Of a DNA stretch of 18,160 nt, positions 1 to 7,830 are shown piece after piece. The position numbers were made by a program, and so were the translations under genes. The stretch comes from Bryobacteraceae bacterium. GTDB taxonomy: Bacteria > Acidobacteriota > Terriglobia > Bryobacterales > Bryobacteraceae. The notes beneath the pieces are model-generated. The model saw nothing but the letters and a program-made list of their open reading frames with translations. It did no database searches and was not told the origin of the DNA. The DNA lies in contig JASHWA010000419.1 in the NCBI GenBank assembly GCA_030044325.1, forward strand, positions 1-18,160, given 5' to 3'. Positions within the stretch are counted from its first letter, which is position 1; every line of letters begins with the position of its first letter.

Positions 1-34
1 CGACGACGAGATCTTTTCGGATGTTATCGGCCAT
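1..34 (-). CDS. N-terminus of unidentified protein (runs off left edge)
   Basis: On the minus strand an ATG at 34-32 opens a frame reading MADNIRKDLVV that continues past the window edge. A GAGG Shine-Dalgarno core lies seven bases upstream of the ATG, which decides the start. Only eleven residues are visible, too few to name a family. This gene has a classical ribosome binding site, unlike many others in the window. Confidence 0.55.
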   Translation of the reverse strand, partial: MADNIRKDLVV

Positions 35-127
35 TTCGAATCCTCATTGCACGTCGCGCGCCGCGCGGACGGCTTTCAAACCAACGATGCCGGCCGCGCC
101 GGGTGTCCATTCTCGGAATCCGCGTTG

Positions 128-150
128 CGGAAGCGAACGCTTCCGTTTTT
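128..150 (+). terminator. Intrinsic-terminator-like hairpin with T-run
   Basis: The arms CGGAAGCG and CGCTTCCG pair perfectly over 8 bp (or 7 bp with a 4-base GAAC loop) and are followed directly by five T residues, the layout of a Rho-independent terminator on the plus strand. No plus-strand gene is visible upstream inside the window, so what it terminates is unclear. It may block rightward read-through opposing the gene that starts at 34. Confidence 0.55.
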
Positions 151-250
151 GAAGTACGCGCCCCGCGCGCCATGGGTTCCCGTAAAAGAACGGCATCGAT
201 ATACTTGACGCACCGCCGTACGGGACCTGTCACCAGGACCGCGGAGGACG

Positions 251-341
251 GAAAAAGGGGACTGACATCCTTTTTTCGCGGCCTCCCTGCCTGAATTCAG
301 TCCGCCGCCGCGGCGAAAAAAGGCTGTCTGTCCCCTTTTTC
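251..341. repeat. REP/RAYT-like imperfect palindrome
   Basis: The left arm (251-282) and right arm (307-341) are near-perfect reverse complements. Both read GAAAAAGGGGAC, then TGACATCC or AGACAGCC, then T6CGC and a GCGGC end. There are two mismatches and one 3-base indel, around a loop of about 24 bases. From general knowledge, a GGGGACAGACA core in palindromes recurs in bacterial REP-type repeats mobilised by Y1 tyrosine transposases (RAYTs). No transposase is present here. The same structure could also act as a bidirectional terminator because both arms end in A5/T5 tracts. Confidence 0.6.
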
Positions 342-426
342 TGGACCTCGAGGCTAGAACCCTCGCCATCACGCTCTTACGGGCAGGGCTCTTTCTGAAA
401 TCGTTGAATCGCCGCCCACGATACAG

Positions 427-446
427 CCCCGGCCGCCAGGCCGGGG
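427..446 (-). terminator. GC hairpin downstream of the dipeptidase gene
   Basis: CCCCGGCC and GGCCGGGG form a perfect 8-bp stem with a 4-base loop, about 30 bases past the stop codon of the leftward dipeptidase gene. There is no T-run on the minus strand, so it is not a textbook intrinsic terminator. It may act as a 3'-end stabiliser or a weak terminator. Confidence 0.4.
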
Positions 447-475
447 TTCGTCGCGGAGTATGTTGAGCACCTCCT

Positions 476-1606
476 CTATACCCAAATCGCCGCAAGCACG
501 CGTTTCCAGTTTCCGCCCAGAATCAGGCGAATCTGCTCGTCCGTGTATTTGCGCCGCACCAGCGCGTCGGCGAGATCGTAGGTGCGCTGGTCGTGATCGA
601 GATGCTCCACCGCCTCGCGATGATGCGCGTGATAGCGCGCGTCCATCGAGGCGAGCATGCGCGCCAGCTCCGCCGGCGCCATGGAATCGTTGCTTTCGAT
701 TCCCATGTCGCTCCCCACCCCCACGTGCTCGATTCCCACCAGGTCGCGCACGTGATCGAAATGATCGATCACGTCGTCAACCGTCGTCGGCTCGTGCGGC
801 TTGACCATGGAGCTGATGAAGTTGATGCCCATCACCCCGCCGGATTTCGCCATCGCGCGGATCGCCGCGTCGGTCACGTTGCGCGGATAATCGGGATAGA
901 GAGCGCGGCAGTTGCCGTGCGAAATGATCACCGGCTTTTTCGACAATTCGAACGCGTCGAGCATGGTGCGCTCGCCCGCGTGCCCGCAATCGACGGCCAT
1001 CCCCACCCGGTTCATGCGCTCAATGATGCGCATGCCGAACTCGCTCACGCCGTCGTCGCGCCGCTCGAACGCCCCGTTGCCGGAAAGCGTCCGGAAATTG
1101 TAGGTAAGCTGCCCCGATCGCTGCCCCAGCCCGTAAAACGTATCGACATCCTCCGGCCGGCGGAAGTGCGTCGAGTTCTGCATGCCGAACAGAATTCCGT
1201 AACGGCGCGAACTCTTCGCAAGATCGAAATCCGCCGCCGTGTTGATGCGCAGCAGCCGGTCCGGGTACATCGCCAGAAACGAATTCCAGTCCGCGAACAG
1301 TTTCAGGCCGCTTTCGTAATCGTCGGCGCCTTCGCCGAAACTGGCGGCATTGATCCCGGAATCGCGGAAGCGCTCGAAATCGGCCTCGCGGAACGCCCCC
1401 GGTTTGGTCATCCACTCGCGCAACTTCGCCTGCATATCCCGGCGATATAGAAACTGGTTGAGCATATCGATCACCAGCGATTCGCGCACCAGCGTAACCG
1501 CGCGCCCGGAATATTCGCGCGCCGGTTGCGCAAACAGCCGGTATCGGCTCAAATTCAAAAACGGGGCGGCCGCCGCCGCTTTCAGAACAGCCCGCCGGGT
1601 CAACAT
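476..1606 (-). CDS. Tat-exported M19 (membrane dipeptidase) family protein with altered metal site
   Basis: A 376-aa protein of the peptidase M19/renal dipeptidase family, which are TIM-barrel di-zinc enzymes cleaving dipeptides. Residues 3-9 (TRRAVLK) fit a twin-arginine motif, followed by an Ala-rich hydrophobic stretch, so export is expected. Family landmarks are the VDCGH block (His208), the ISHGNCRAL block (His229 plus the conserved Arg233), and HVGVGSD (Asp299). The usual DGHxD motif is replaced by DMLNQ (residues 47-51), and the bridging Glu position in the GxEG block is Gln143, so three of the five metal ligands expected from the family appear lost. The start at 1606 was chosen over an upstream in-frame ATG because it begins exactly at the Tat signal and has a -10-like hexamer just ahead. 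Family is fairly certain; dipeptidase activity is doubtful. Confidence 0.85.
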   Translation of the reverse strand: MLTRRAVLKAAAAAPFLNLSRYRLFAQPAREYSGRAVTLVRESLVIDMLNQFLYRRDMQAKLREWMTKPGAFREADFERFRDSGINAASFGEGADDYESGLKLFADWNSFLAMYPDRLLRINTAADFDLAKSSRRYGILFGMQNSTHFRRPEDVDTFYGLGQRSGQLTYNFRTLSGNGAFERRDDGVSEFGMRIIERMNRVGMAVDCGHAGERTMLDAFELSKKPVIISHGNCRALYPDYPRNVTDAAIRAMAKSGGVMGINFISSMVKPHEPTTVDDVIDHFDHVRDLVGIEHVGVGSDMGIESNDSMAPAELARMLASMDARYHAHHREAVEHLDHDQRTYDLADALVRRKYTDEQIRLILGGNWKRVLAAIWV

Positions 1607-1615
1607 GATCCAAAC

Positions 1616-1621
1616 ATGATA
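1616..1621 (-). promoter_or_regulatory. Putative -10 element of the M19 gene
   Basis: TATCAT on the minus strand ends nine bases before the ATG at 1606, with no Shine-Dalgarno between. This implies a leader of only a few bases. The assignment rests on the hexamer and its position alone; no convincing -35 was seen. Confidence 0.4.
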
Positions 1622-1757
1622 CCGGGAAATCGCCGGCTCAGCGTGAAACCACCCAGGTCCCACGACCCGAGCGTGGCACTTGACTCACCTCGCAGGCGTC
1701 CGTCGCAAGCACCCTTCGGGCAAAAATAAGACCGTTCGCGTCGTATATTTGACCTAT

Positions 1758-1840
1758 TTGCAATCCGTTTGCTGGATTCGCCTCGCACTTTCAGAATGAT
1801 GCGCCCCATCAGCGAACGCGTTTTTGCAACTGGATTGCAA
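1758..1840. promoter_or_regulatory. Widely spaced inverted repeat upstream of the TonB-dependent receptor
   Basis: TTGCAATCCGTTTGC (1758-1772) recurs as its reverse complement at 1826-1840 with 13 of 15 positions matching and a 53-bp spacer. It lies in the 334-bp gap between the divergent dipeptidase and receptor genes, about 100 bp before the receptor start. Paired sites at this distance could be operators for a looping repressor or activator, or arms of an RNA hairpin. No family of regulator can be named. Confidence 0.5.
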
Positions 1841-1925
1841 TAAGATGGAAGGGTGACCACGGATGAAAGCCGGCCGAAAGCCATCGGGAGGATCAAAAGA
1901 TAGGTATTACGAATCTCGCAAACGT

Positions 1926-1933
1926 GCTATGAT
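1926..1933 (+). promoter_or_regulatory. Extended -10 element of the receptor gene
   Basis: TGCTATGAT is an extended -10 (TGn plus TATGAT) ending seven bases before the ATG at 1941. A transcript starting at the usual distance would begin at or next to that ATG, giving a leaderless mRNA. The in-frame ATG at 1929 lies inside the hexamer, which argues against it as the start. Confidence 0.5.
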
Positions 1934-1940
1934 CCCGACC

Positions 1941-4900
1941 ATGGGAGCGCTGGACAAGCGCGGTTTGCCTGGCGGCTTCCGCGCCGGATTCGCACTCGCA
2001 CTCCTGCTGTCGGCGAGCGTCATCGCCTGGTCCTTCGCCGGCGGAAGCATTTCCGGAGTGGTCAAAGACGCGAGCGGAGGCCTGGTTCCCGGCGCTTCAT
2101 TGACCCTGGTCAACAGCGCCCTCAAAAGCGAATTTAAAGCCGTCACCGACGCGCGCGGCTTCTATTCTCTCCCCGCTCTGCCCGTCGGCCATTACGATCT
2201 GACCATCGATGCGCAGGGATTTCAGACGCAGAAGAAGTTCGGCCTGGTGGTGGACGCCGACGCTGCTCTGAAGATTGACGTGACGATGGAAATCACTGCG
2301 CAGACCCAAACCGTCACGGTGATGGAAAGCGAAGCGAGCGTGCAGACGCAGGTGGACACCGTCGCTACTCACCTGGGCGAAGTGGTCACCGGAACGCAGA
2401 TCGAAGCCATTCCGCTCAACGGGCGCAGCTACACCGATCTGCTCGCGATCCAGCCGGGCGTCAGTCCGGTAACCACGCTGACGCCCACCTCGGTCATCAT
2501 GACCGGCGTCACGGGAACCATCAACCCCTCCGGCGATCTCAATCCCGGCGACGTTTCGATCGACGGCCAGCGCGAATCCGCCAACGGTTTCATGGTCAAC
2601 GGCGTCGACGTTCAGGAGCACATGAACGGCGGCACCAGCGTCATCCCCAATCTCGATTCGATCGAGGAATTCCGCGTTCTAACCAACAACTTCGATCCCG
2701 AGTACGGCAATTACAACGGCGGCATGGTGAACGTGATCACCAAGTCCGGCAGCAACGCGTTTCACGGCGACGCATTCGAGTTTCTGCGCAACACCGATCT
2801 CGACGCGCGCAATTTCTTCGATGCCACCGTCGGCACGTTTCAGCAGAACCAGTTCGGTGGCACCCTCGGCGGTCCGATTCTCAAAAACAAGCTCTTCTTT
2901 TTCGCCGATTATCAGGGCACGCGAACCATCGAAGGCATCGCCTCGCCCGTGACCACCGTGCTGTCCGAGGCCGAGCGCACCGGAAATTTCAGCGACGACG
3001 AAAGCTCCTTCTGGTCCGGCTCGCCCGACAATCCATATCGGGTCAGCGGGCCTTATGTCGCGCAGCTTTTGACGCAAAAGCTCGGCTACGGCGTTTCCGT
3101 CAACGAGGCGTATTACACGCCCAACTGCACCAGCAACGTGCAATGCGTCTTTCCGAACGCAATCATTCCGCAGAGCGCCTGGTCCGCTCCCGCGCTACAA
3201 CTTCTCAAATACATCCCGCAGCCCAACCTCGGAACGGACCAGTTCTCGACTTCGGCCTATCCCGAAACCGTTCGCGACGACAAAGCGGGCAATCGCATCG
3301 ACGCCAATACGCGCTGGGGACAGATTTCCGGATATTACTTCATCGACAATTACCGCCTCGATAATCCGTACCCCGCGCAGCAGGGCGGCGCCACCATCCC
3401 CGGCTTCGACGCATTGACCATCGGCCAGGCGCAGGAGATTACCGTCGGGCACACCAAAATCCTCGGCGCCACCACGGTGAACGAATTTCGCGTCGGATTC
3501 CTGCGCAACGTGAACAACATCGGCCAACCCCAGGGCGGATTGGGCGTGAGTCTCGCTTCGCAGGGCTTCGTCACCGGCGTGGGCACGCCCGGGATTGTCG
3601 TGCAGGCGCCGCAATTCGAGGGCGTCGCCAACATCGTTTTTCCGTCGTTCGTGATGGGCGTCCCGGTCACCAACGTCGATCAGTGGAACAACACGCTGTA
3701 CTTTAGCGACACGGTCTCGAAAGTCGTCGGGACGCACACGCTGAAATTCGGCGTCCAGTTTCACGACGACCAGGTCAACGAAAATCCCAACGCGACCTTC
3801 AACGGTACCTTCAATATCGACGGGACGGAAACCGGAAATCCCTTTGTCGATTTTCTGCTTGGATTTCCCAGCAATTTCACCCAGACCAGCGGCCAGCGAT
3901 TTTATCTGCGCGATCGTTACGTCGGCGCCTTCGCCGAAGATAGCTGGCGCGCGCGCAGCAATCTGACCCTCAATTTCGGCCTGCGCTGGGACCTGATTCG
4001 CCCGTGGTCGGAAAAATACAACCAGCTTCAAACCTATGTCGCCGGCGAGCAGTCGGTGCTGTATCCCAACGCGCCGGAGGGTCTCGTCGTCCCCGGCGAC
4101 CCCGGCGTCCCTTCCACGCTTGCGCCGACCAAATTTCACAACTTCGGTCCGCGCATCGGAATGGCGTATTCGCCGGATTTCAAAGACGGCATTCTGCACA
4201 AAATCTTTGGCGATTCCGGAAAAAGCAGCATCCGCGCAAGCTACGGGATGTTTTACACCGCCTTTCCCGGTTTAAGCGCAGGAATTTTATATGGAGTTCC
4301 GCCCTACGGATACAATTACCTGAGCCCCTCCCCGCCTTTGCTCGCGACGCCCTTCATCAACGCCGGAGACGGTATGCAGAATACCGATCCGTTCCCGCTC
4401 ACGTTTCCGCCGCACAATGTCTCGGCGTCGAATCCGTTCGCCGGCTTCGATTTCGCCGCCACCACGCCGATTTCCGCGGCGCCGTTTTTCGATCCGCAAA
4501 ACAGCGTTCCCTACACCGAAAATTACATGTTCTCGATCCAGCGGCAGATCAGGAGCGATTCGCTCCTCACCGTCAGCTTCGCCGGAAACCAGGGGCACCA
4601 TCTGCTGGTGCTCGATCCGGCCAACATCGGAAACCCGGCGCTGTGCCTCCAACTGAGCCAGCAGAGCCAGGTCGCGTCCAACACCCAGACCTGCGGACCC
4701 TTTGGCGAGGATTCCGTCTACACTTCCGCCTCCGGCCAGGTTTACCAGGGAACGCGCGTGGGGATGGGCCCCAACTACGGGATGATCGCCGAGCAGAAGA
4801 CCATCGGCAATTCGGCCTATAACGCCCTCGAAGTCACCTATCGGTGGTCGATCGGCAGGCGCTCCACCTTGCTTGCCGGCTACACGTTTTCAAAATCCAT

Positions 4901-5528
4901 CGACGATGCCTCCAATCTGGGCGAGCAGGTGAATCCGTTCAACCTGGCGCTGTCGCGCGCCATCTCTTCCTGGGACATGACGCACAATTTCGTCGCGTCT
5001 TATAACTACTCGCTTCCCTTCGACCGCTGGTTTGGTCCCAATCGCCTGACCGACGGCTGGACCCTGTCGGGAACCACGCGATTCGCCACCGGTTTTCCGG
5101 TCACGCTGATGGACGATTCGGACCGGTCGCTGCTCGGAACGCTGGGCAACGGCGTGAATAATAACCTGCTCGATACGCCGGAGGTGGTCGGTGGACCGCT
5201 TCAGATCAACACGAATCCGCGCAACGGCAAGCCCGCATTCAACACGGCAGTCTTCGCGCCGGAAACCCTCGGCCAGTTGGGCGACGCGGGACGCCGCATT
5301 TTCCATGGTCCCGGAATCAATAATTTCGACATGGAGCTCAGCAAATCGATTACCCTCGCGGAATCGAAAACGCTGGAGATTCGCGTCGAAGCCTTCAACG
5401 TCTTCAATCACGCCCAGTTTTACGGCCCCGCTTCCGTGGATGGCGAAATCAACGACCCCAATTTCGGATATGTGGTGAGCGCCGCCGCTCCGCGCTTGAT
5501 GCAGGTCGCCGCAAAACTGCGCTTTTAA
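1941..5528 (+). CDS. Oar-like TonB-dependent receptor with carboxypeptidase-regulatory domain
   Basis: A 1195-aa outer-membrane beta-barrel protein of the type greatly expanded in Acidobacteriota, presumed to bind and import oligomeric substrates. Residues 13-33 form a hydrophobic signal segment. Residues about 36-120 are a carboxypeptidase-regulatory-like fold (ISGVVKDASGG, then TDARGFYSLPALPVGHYDL). A plug domain follows, with EEFRVLTNNFDPEYGNYNGG and VNVITKSGSNAFHG. The rest is rich in aromatic and Asn/Gly strands, and the chain ends in ...AAKLRF with the terminal Phe typical of BAM substrates. No clear TonB box was seen. An upstream ATG at 1863, with a fair AGGG site, would add 26 charged residues before the signal peptide and is less likely. 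The secreted S9 peptidase directly downstream suggests joint use of peptides. Substrate unknown. Confidence 0.93.
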   Translation: MGALDKRGLPGGFRAGFALALLLSASVIAWSFAGGSISGVVKDASGGLVPGASLTLVNSALKSEFKAVTDARGFYSLPALPVGHYDLTIDAQGFQTQKKFGLVVDADAALKIDVTMEITAQTQTVTVMESEASVQTQVDTVATHLGEVVTGTQIEAIPLNGRSYTDLLAIQPGVSPVTTLTPTSVIMTGVTGTINPSGDLNPGDVSIDGQRESANGFMVNGVDVQEHMNGGTSVIPNLDSIEEFRVLTNNFDPEYGNYNGGMVNVITKSGSNAFHGDAFEFLRNTDLDARNFFDATVGTFQQNQFGGTLGGPILKNKLFFFADYQGTRTIEGIASPVTTVLSEAERTGNFSDDESSFWSGSPDNPYRVSGPYVAQLLTQKLGYGVSVNEAYYTPNCTSNVQCVFPNAIIPQSAWSAPALQLLKYIPQPNLGTDQFSTSAYPETVRDDKAGNRIDANTRWGQISGYYFIDNYRLDNPYPAQQGGATIPGFDALTIGQAQEITVGHTKILGATTVNEFRVGFLRNVNNIGQPQGGLGVSLASQGFVTGVGTPGIVVQAPQFEGVANIVFPSFVMGVPVTNVDQWNNTLYFSDTVSKVVGTHTLKFGVQFHDDQVNENPNATFNGTFNIDGTETGNPFVDFLLGFPSNFTQTSGQRFYLRDRYVGAFAEDSWRARSNLTLNFGLRWDLIRPWSEKYNQLQTYVAGEQSVLYPNAPEGLVVPGDPGVPSTLAPTKFHNFGPRIGMAYSPDFKDGILHKIFGDSGKSSIRASYGMFYTAFPGLSAGILYGVPPYGYNYLSPSPPLLATPFINAGDGMQNTDPFPLTFPPHNVSASNPFAGFDFAATTPISAAPFFDPQNSVPYTENYMFSIQRQIRSDSLLTVSFAGNQGHHLLVLDPANIGNPALCLQLSQQSQVASNTQTCGPFGEDSVYTSASGQVYQGTRVGMGPNYGMIAEQKTIGNSAYNALEVTYRWSIGRRSTLLAGYTFSKSIDDASNLGEQVNPFNLALSRAISSWDMTHNFVASYNYSLPFDRWFGPNRLTDGWTLSGTTRFATGFPVTLMDDSDRSLLGTLGNGVNNNLLDTPEVVGGPLQINTNPRNGKPAFNTAVFAPETLGQLGDAGRRIFHGPGINNFDMELSKSITLAESKTLEIRVEAFNVFNHAQFYGPASVDGEINDPNFGYVVSAAAPRLMQVAAKLRF

Positions 5529-5563
5529 GTGGCGCACGCACTCGTCCGTGCCGCCTCGCCACT
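5528..5563 (+). terminator. Possible 3' hairpin after the receptor gene
   Basis: AGTGGC-GCACG pairs with CGTGC and, after a 6-base bulge, GCCACT, forming a two-part stem that starts at the receptor stop codon. No T-run follows, so termination is uncertain. It separates the receptor from the promoter of the next gene. Confidence 0.35.
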
Positions 5564-5582
5564 GATGCGTGGGAACCAGGCC

Positions 5583-5591
5583 TGATAAAAT
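5583..5591 (+). promoter_or_regulatory. Extended -10 element of the S9 peptidase gene
   Basis: TGATAAAAT is an extended -10 ending seven bases before the ATG at 5599. The spacer CCCGTCC is nearly identical to CCCGACC at the receptor start (1934-1940), so the two genes share the same -10-to-start layout. This suggests a leaderless transcript and that this gene has its own promoter, although it may also be read from the receptor gene. Confidence 0.5.
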
Positions 5592-5598
5592 CCCGTCC

Positions 5599-7521
5599 AT
5601 GCGCCCGATCATTTTCCTTCTCTTTTGCGCGGCAGCCAGCGCGCAGACGCACCGGCTCACGCTCGAAGACCTGGTTTCGCCGGAACCCGTCGGAGAGACC
5701 GCGCTTTCCCCCGACGGCAAAACGTTCGCCATGACGCGCAACGGGCAGATTGTTTTAATGCCGGCCCAGGGCGGGTGGCTCCGGACGCTCACCTCGACGG
5801 CCGGTGGAAAATCCGGGCTGAGCTGGTCGCCCGACGGCCGGACCATCGCCTTCGCCAGCCAGGGCAGCATCTGGGTGGTTTCCTCAACCGGCGGCGCCCC
5901 GCGGCGTCTCACCCACGCCGCTCCCGGTCCCGGCGATCCGCGCCAGGCAGGCGACCGCGCGCCGCAATATAGCCCCAAAGGCCGCTGGATTCTATTCGAA
6001 ACCGGCCGTCGCGGTCACAACAACATCATGGCGGTGAGCGACGACGGTATGGTGAGCGATTATCTCACCGCCGCCAATGCCGACGAGGAGGACGCCTCGT
6101 GGTCGCCCGACGGCGCCAACATTTCTTATACCGAGCGCACCCCGCAGCACTTCAGCGGAAAGCTGAACGTGCTGAAATTCGATCCGGCCAAGGGCCAGGC
6201 CGCCGGCGACGCGCGCACGCTCTACATTGCGCCCACCGATCGCGGCGGAGGATGGTCCATCGGCAAAGCGCACTGGTCGCCCGATGGGAGCATGCTCGCC
6301 GTGGTGCTTCAGGACAGCGGATGGAACAACGTGTATCTGATTCCGTCAGCCGGCGGCGCGCCGAAAGCCGTCACGCACGGCGAGTGGGAGGATTCGAATC
6401 CGGTTTTTTCGCCGGATGGCAAGCTGCTGGCGATGACGAGCAATCGCGGAGAGCCCGAACAATCGCATACTGTGGCTGTATTTTTGAACGGACAAGAAGC
6501 GCCGCTGCATGTGGTCTTCATGGAAAACAGCGTGCAATCGTCGCCCGAATGGTCACCCGATGGAACCAGGATTTATTTCCACCTCAACACGCCCCTTTCC
6601 TCGACCGATCTCGCTGAAGTCCCGCTCCACGGCGATCCGAAACTGTTGACCCACACCACCCCTCTGAATTTCAGTCACGATTCGTTGGTCCAGCCGGAGG
6701 TGATCCATTACCAGAGCAAAGACGGCCTGAAAATCGCGGCGATACTCTACAAGCCGGCCGCGATCAAAGCTGGAACCAAGTACCCCGCCGTGCTGTGGAT
6801 TCACGGCGGACCCGAGGGTGAAGACACTGTTCGATTCGATCCTTGGGCTCAGTTCCTGGCCCAATCGGGCTATGTCGTCCTCGAGCCGAATTATCGCGGC
6901 AGTACCGGTTACGGAGAAAAATTCCGCAACCTGAATGTCGAGGATTCAGGCGGCGGTGAAATGGACGACGTCGCGGCCGGCGCGGATTATCTGGTCAAAC
7001 AGGGCATCGCCGACCCTAAGCGCCTGGCGATCGGTGGTGGCAGCCACGGCGGGACGATGGTCGGCTACGCAGTGACCAAATATCCCGATCTGTTCGCCTG
7101 CGCCATCGAGCTATACGGCGTCGTCGACCGCGCGACGTTCAACGAGCGTACCAATCGCAATTCGGCCATCCGCTGGATGATGAAGATGGGCGGAACGCCG
7201 CAGGAGCAACCCGCCGTCTATCTGAAGGCGAACACCCTCGCCCAAGTCGACAAAATCAAGACCCCGCTTCTAGTGATGCACGGCGAAAATGACCCGCAGG
7301 TCCCTCCCTACGAATCGGCGCAGTTCGTGCGCGCGCTCAAAGAGCACGGCAAGGTCGTCTACTATTTCACCTACCCCAACGAACTGCACGGATTTTCGCA
7401 GCGCGAGCATCGGTTGGACGCCTGGCGCCGCCAGCTCGCTTTTCTAGAAAAATATATCCAGCCGCGTTACGGGGTCAGCAGCACCTCGACCGAGGATCTG
7501 CTCGGGCCCCCGCGGCCTTGA
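5599..7521 (+). CDS. Secreted S9 family prolyl oligopeptidase / dipeptidyl aminopeptidase
   Basis: A 640-aa serine peptidase of family S9, which trims oligopeptides, often next to proline. Residues 1-16 are a cleavable signal peptide ending in AAASAQ. An N-terminal TolB-like beta-propeller carries repeated SPDG blades (for example SPDGKTFA, WSPDGRTIAFAS, FSPDGKLLAMTS), which gate access to the active site. The C-terminal alpha/beta-hydrolase domain has HGGPEG, the nucleophile elbow GGSHGG with Ser482, Asp565 in HGENDPQVP and His597 in ELHGF, so the catalytic triad is complete. Length is normal for the family. The start at 5599 was chosen over an upstream GTG because it opens directly on the signal peptide. 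It follows the TonB-dependent receptor, fitting peptide scavenging in the periplasm. Confidence 0.93.
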   Translation: MRPIIFLLFCAAASAQTHRLTLEDLVSPEPVGETALSPDGKTFAMTRNGQIVLMPAQGGWLRTLTSTAGGKSGLSWSPDGRTIAFASQGSIWVVSSTGGAPRRLTHAAPGPGDPRQAGDRAPQYSPKGRWILFETGRRGHNNIMAVSDDGMVSDYLTAANADEEDASWSPDGANISYTERTPQHFSGKLNVLKFDPAKGQAAGDARTLYIAPTDRGGGWSIGKAHWSPDGSMLAVVLQDSGWNNVYLIPSAGGAPKAVTHGEWEDSNPVFSPDGKLLAMTSNRGEPEQSHTVAVFLNGQEAPLHVVFMENSVQSSPEWSPDGTRIYFHLNTPLSSTDLAEVPLHGDPKLLTHTTPLNFSHDSLVQPEVIHYQSKDGLKIAAILYKPAAIKAGTKYPAVLWIHGGPEGEDTVRFDPWAQFLAQSGYVVLEPNYRGSTGYGEKFRNLNVEDSGGGEMDDVAAGADYLVKQGIADPKRLAIGGGSHGGTMVGYAVTKYPDLFACAIELYGVVDRATFNERTNRNSAIRWMMKMGGTPQEQPAVYLKANTLAQVDKIKTPLLVMHGENDPQVPPYESAQFVRALKEHGKVVYYFTYPNELHGFSQREHRLDAWRRQLAFLEKYIQPRYGVSSTSTEDLLGPPRP

Positions 7522-7528
7522 GCGTCGA

Positions 7529-7747
7529 TTACACCTTCCAGGACTTCTCGGTGCCCAGGTTGTAATCGCGATATGCCGTGCGGAGGCCGATCAGGACCTC
7601 GGCGGTGGTTTCAAGCAGCGCCTGAAAGCGCGGTTCCTCGACCTTCTCGATTTCGTCGCGAAGCTGCTCGATCAGATCGCTGATTTCGTTTTGTACGGTT
7701 TTCGAAACGATCTTCGGATCGACTGATTCTATAATGGCAATGCTCAT
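7529..7747 (-). CDS. Small acidic helical protein, unknown function
   Basis: A 72-aa soluble protein, convergent with the S9 gene (7-bp gap) and divergent from the PEBP gene. It is rich in Glu, Leu and Ile with a heptad-like central part (SDLIEQLRDEIEKVEEPRF), so a helical bundle or short coiled coil is likely. There is no signal peptide, membrane segment or cysteine. The start was set at the Met of MSIAIIESVDPK; the upstream frame extension is basic and unlike the rest. I do not recognise a family. A small partner or regulatory protein is possible. Confidence 0.6.
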   Translation of the reverse strand: MSIAIIESVDPKIVSKTVQNEISDLIEQLRDEIEKVEEPRFQALLETTAEVLIGLRTAYRDYNLGTEKSWKV

Positions 7748-7830
7748 ACCTGGTAACCTGCAAGCGCTATGCCGTTTGAGAGTAACGCGTAGCGCAGCAG
7801 GCCTGTCCACTGCCGTAAACGGGAGAATCT

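Larger units (their letters stand above)
35..475. other. Gene-free intergenic stretch with three hairpins
   Basis: No convincing gene lies between the minus-strand start at 34 and the dipeptidase stop at 476. Open frames here lack family resemblance and ribosome binding sites. The stretch holds a T-tailed hairpin (128-150), a long A/G-rich inverted repeat (251-341) and a GC hairpin (427-446), each listed separately. The promoter of the leftward gene at 34 should lie in the first ~100 bases, but no clear hexamers were found. Confidence 0.6.

Noticed and set aside
76..495. 139-aa minus-strand open frame across the intergenic region
   Set aside because: It runs through the palindrome and hairpins, overlaps the end of the dipeptidase gene, has no ribosome binding site and reads as low-complexity Arg-rich sequence, as expected for GC-rich noncoding DNA.
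593..1450. 285-aa plus-strand open frame opposite the dipeptidase gene
   Set aside because: His/Arg/Val-rich antisense shadow of the M19 gene; the minus strand has clear family motifs.
1863..1940. Upstream ATG extending the receptor by 26 residues
   Set aside because: The extension is charged and precedes an otherwise normal signal peptide; the extended -10 at 1926-1933 lies inside it. It keeps a fair AGGG site, so it is not fully excluded.
3195..4199. 334-aa minus-strand open frame inside the receptor gene
   Set aside because: Antisense shadow of a well supported TonB-dependent receptor; no recognisable motifs.
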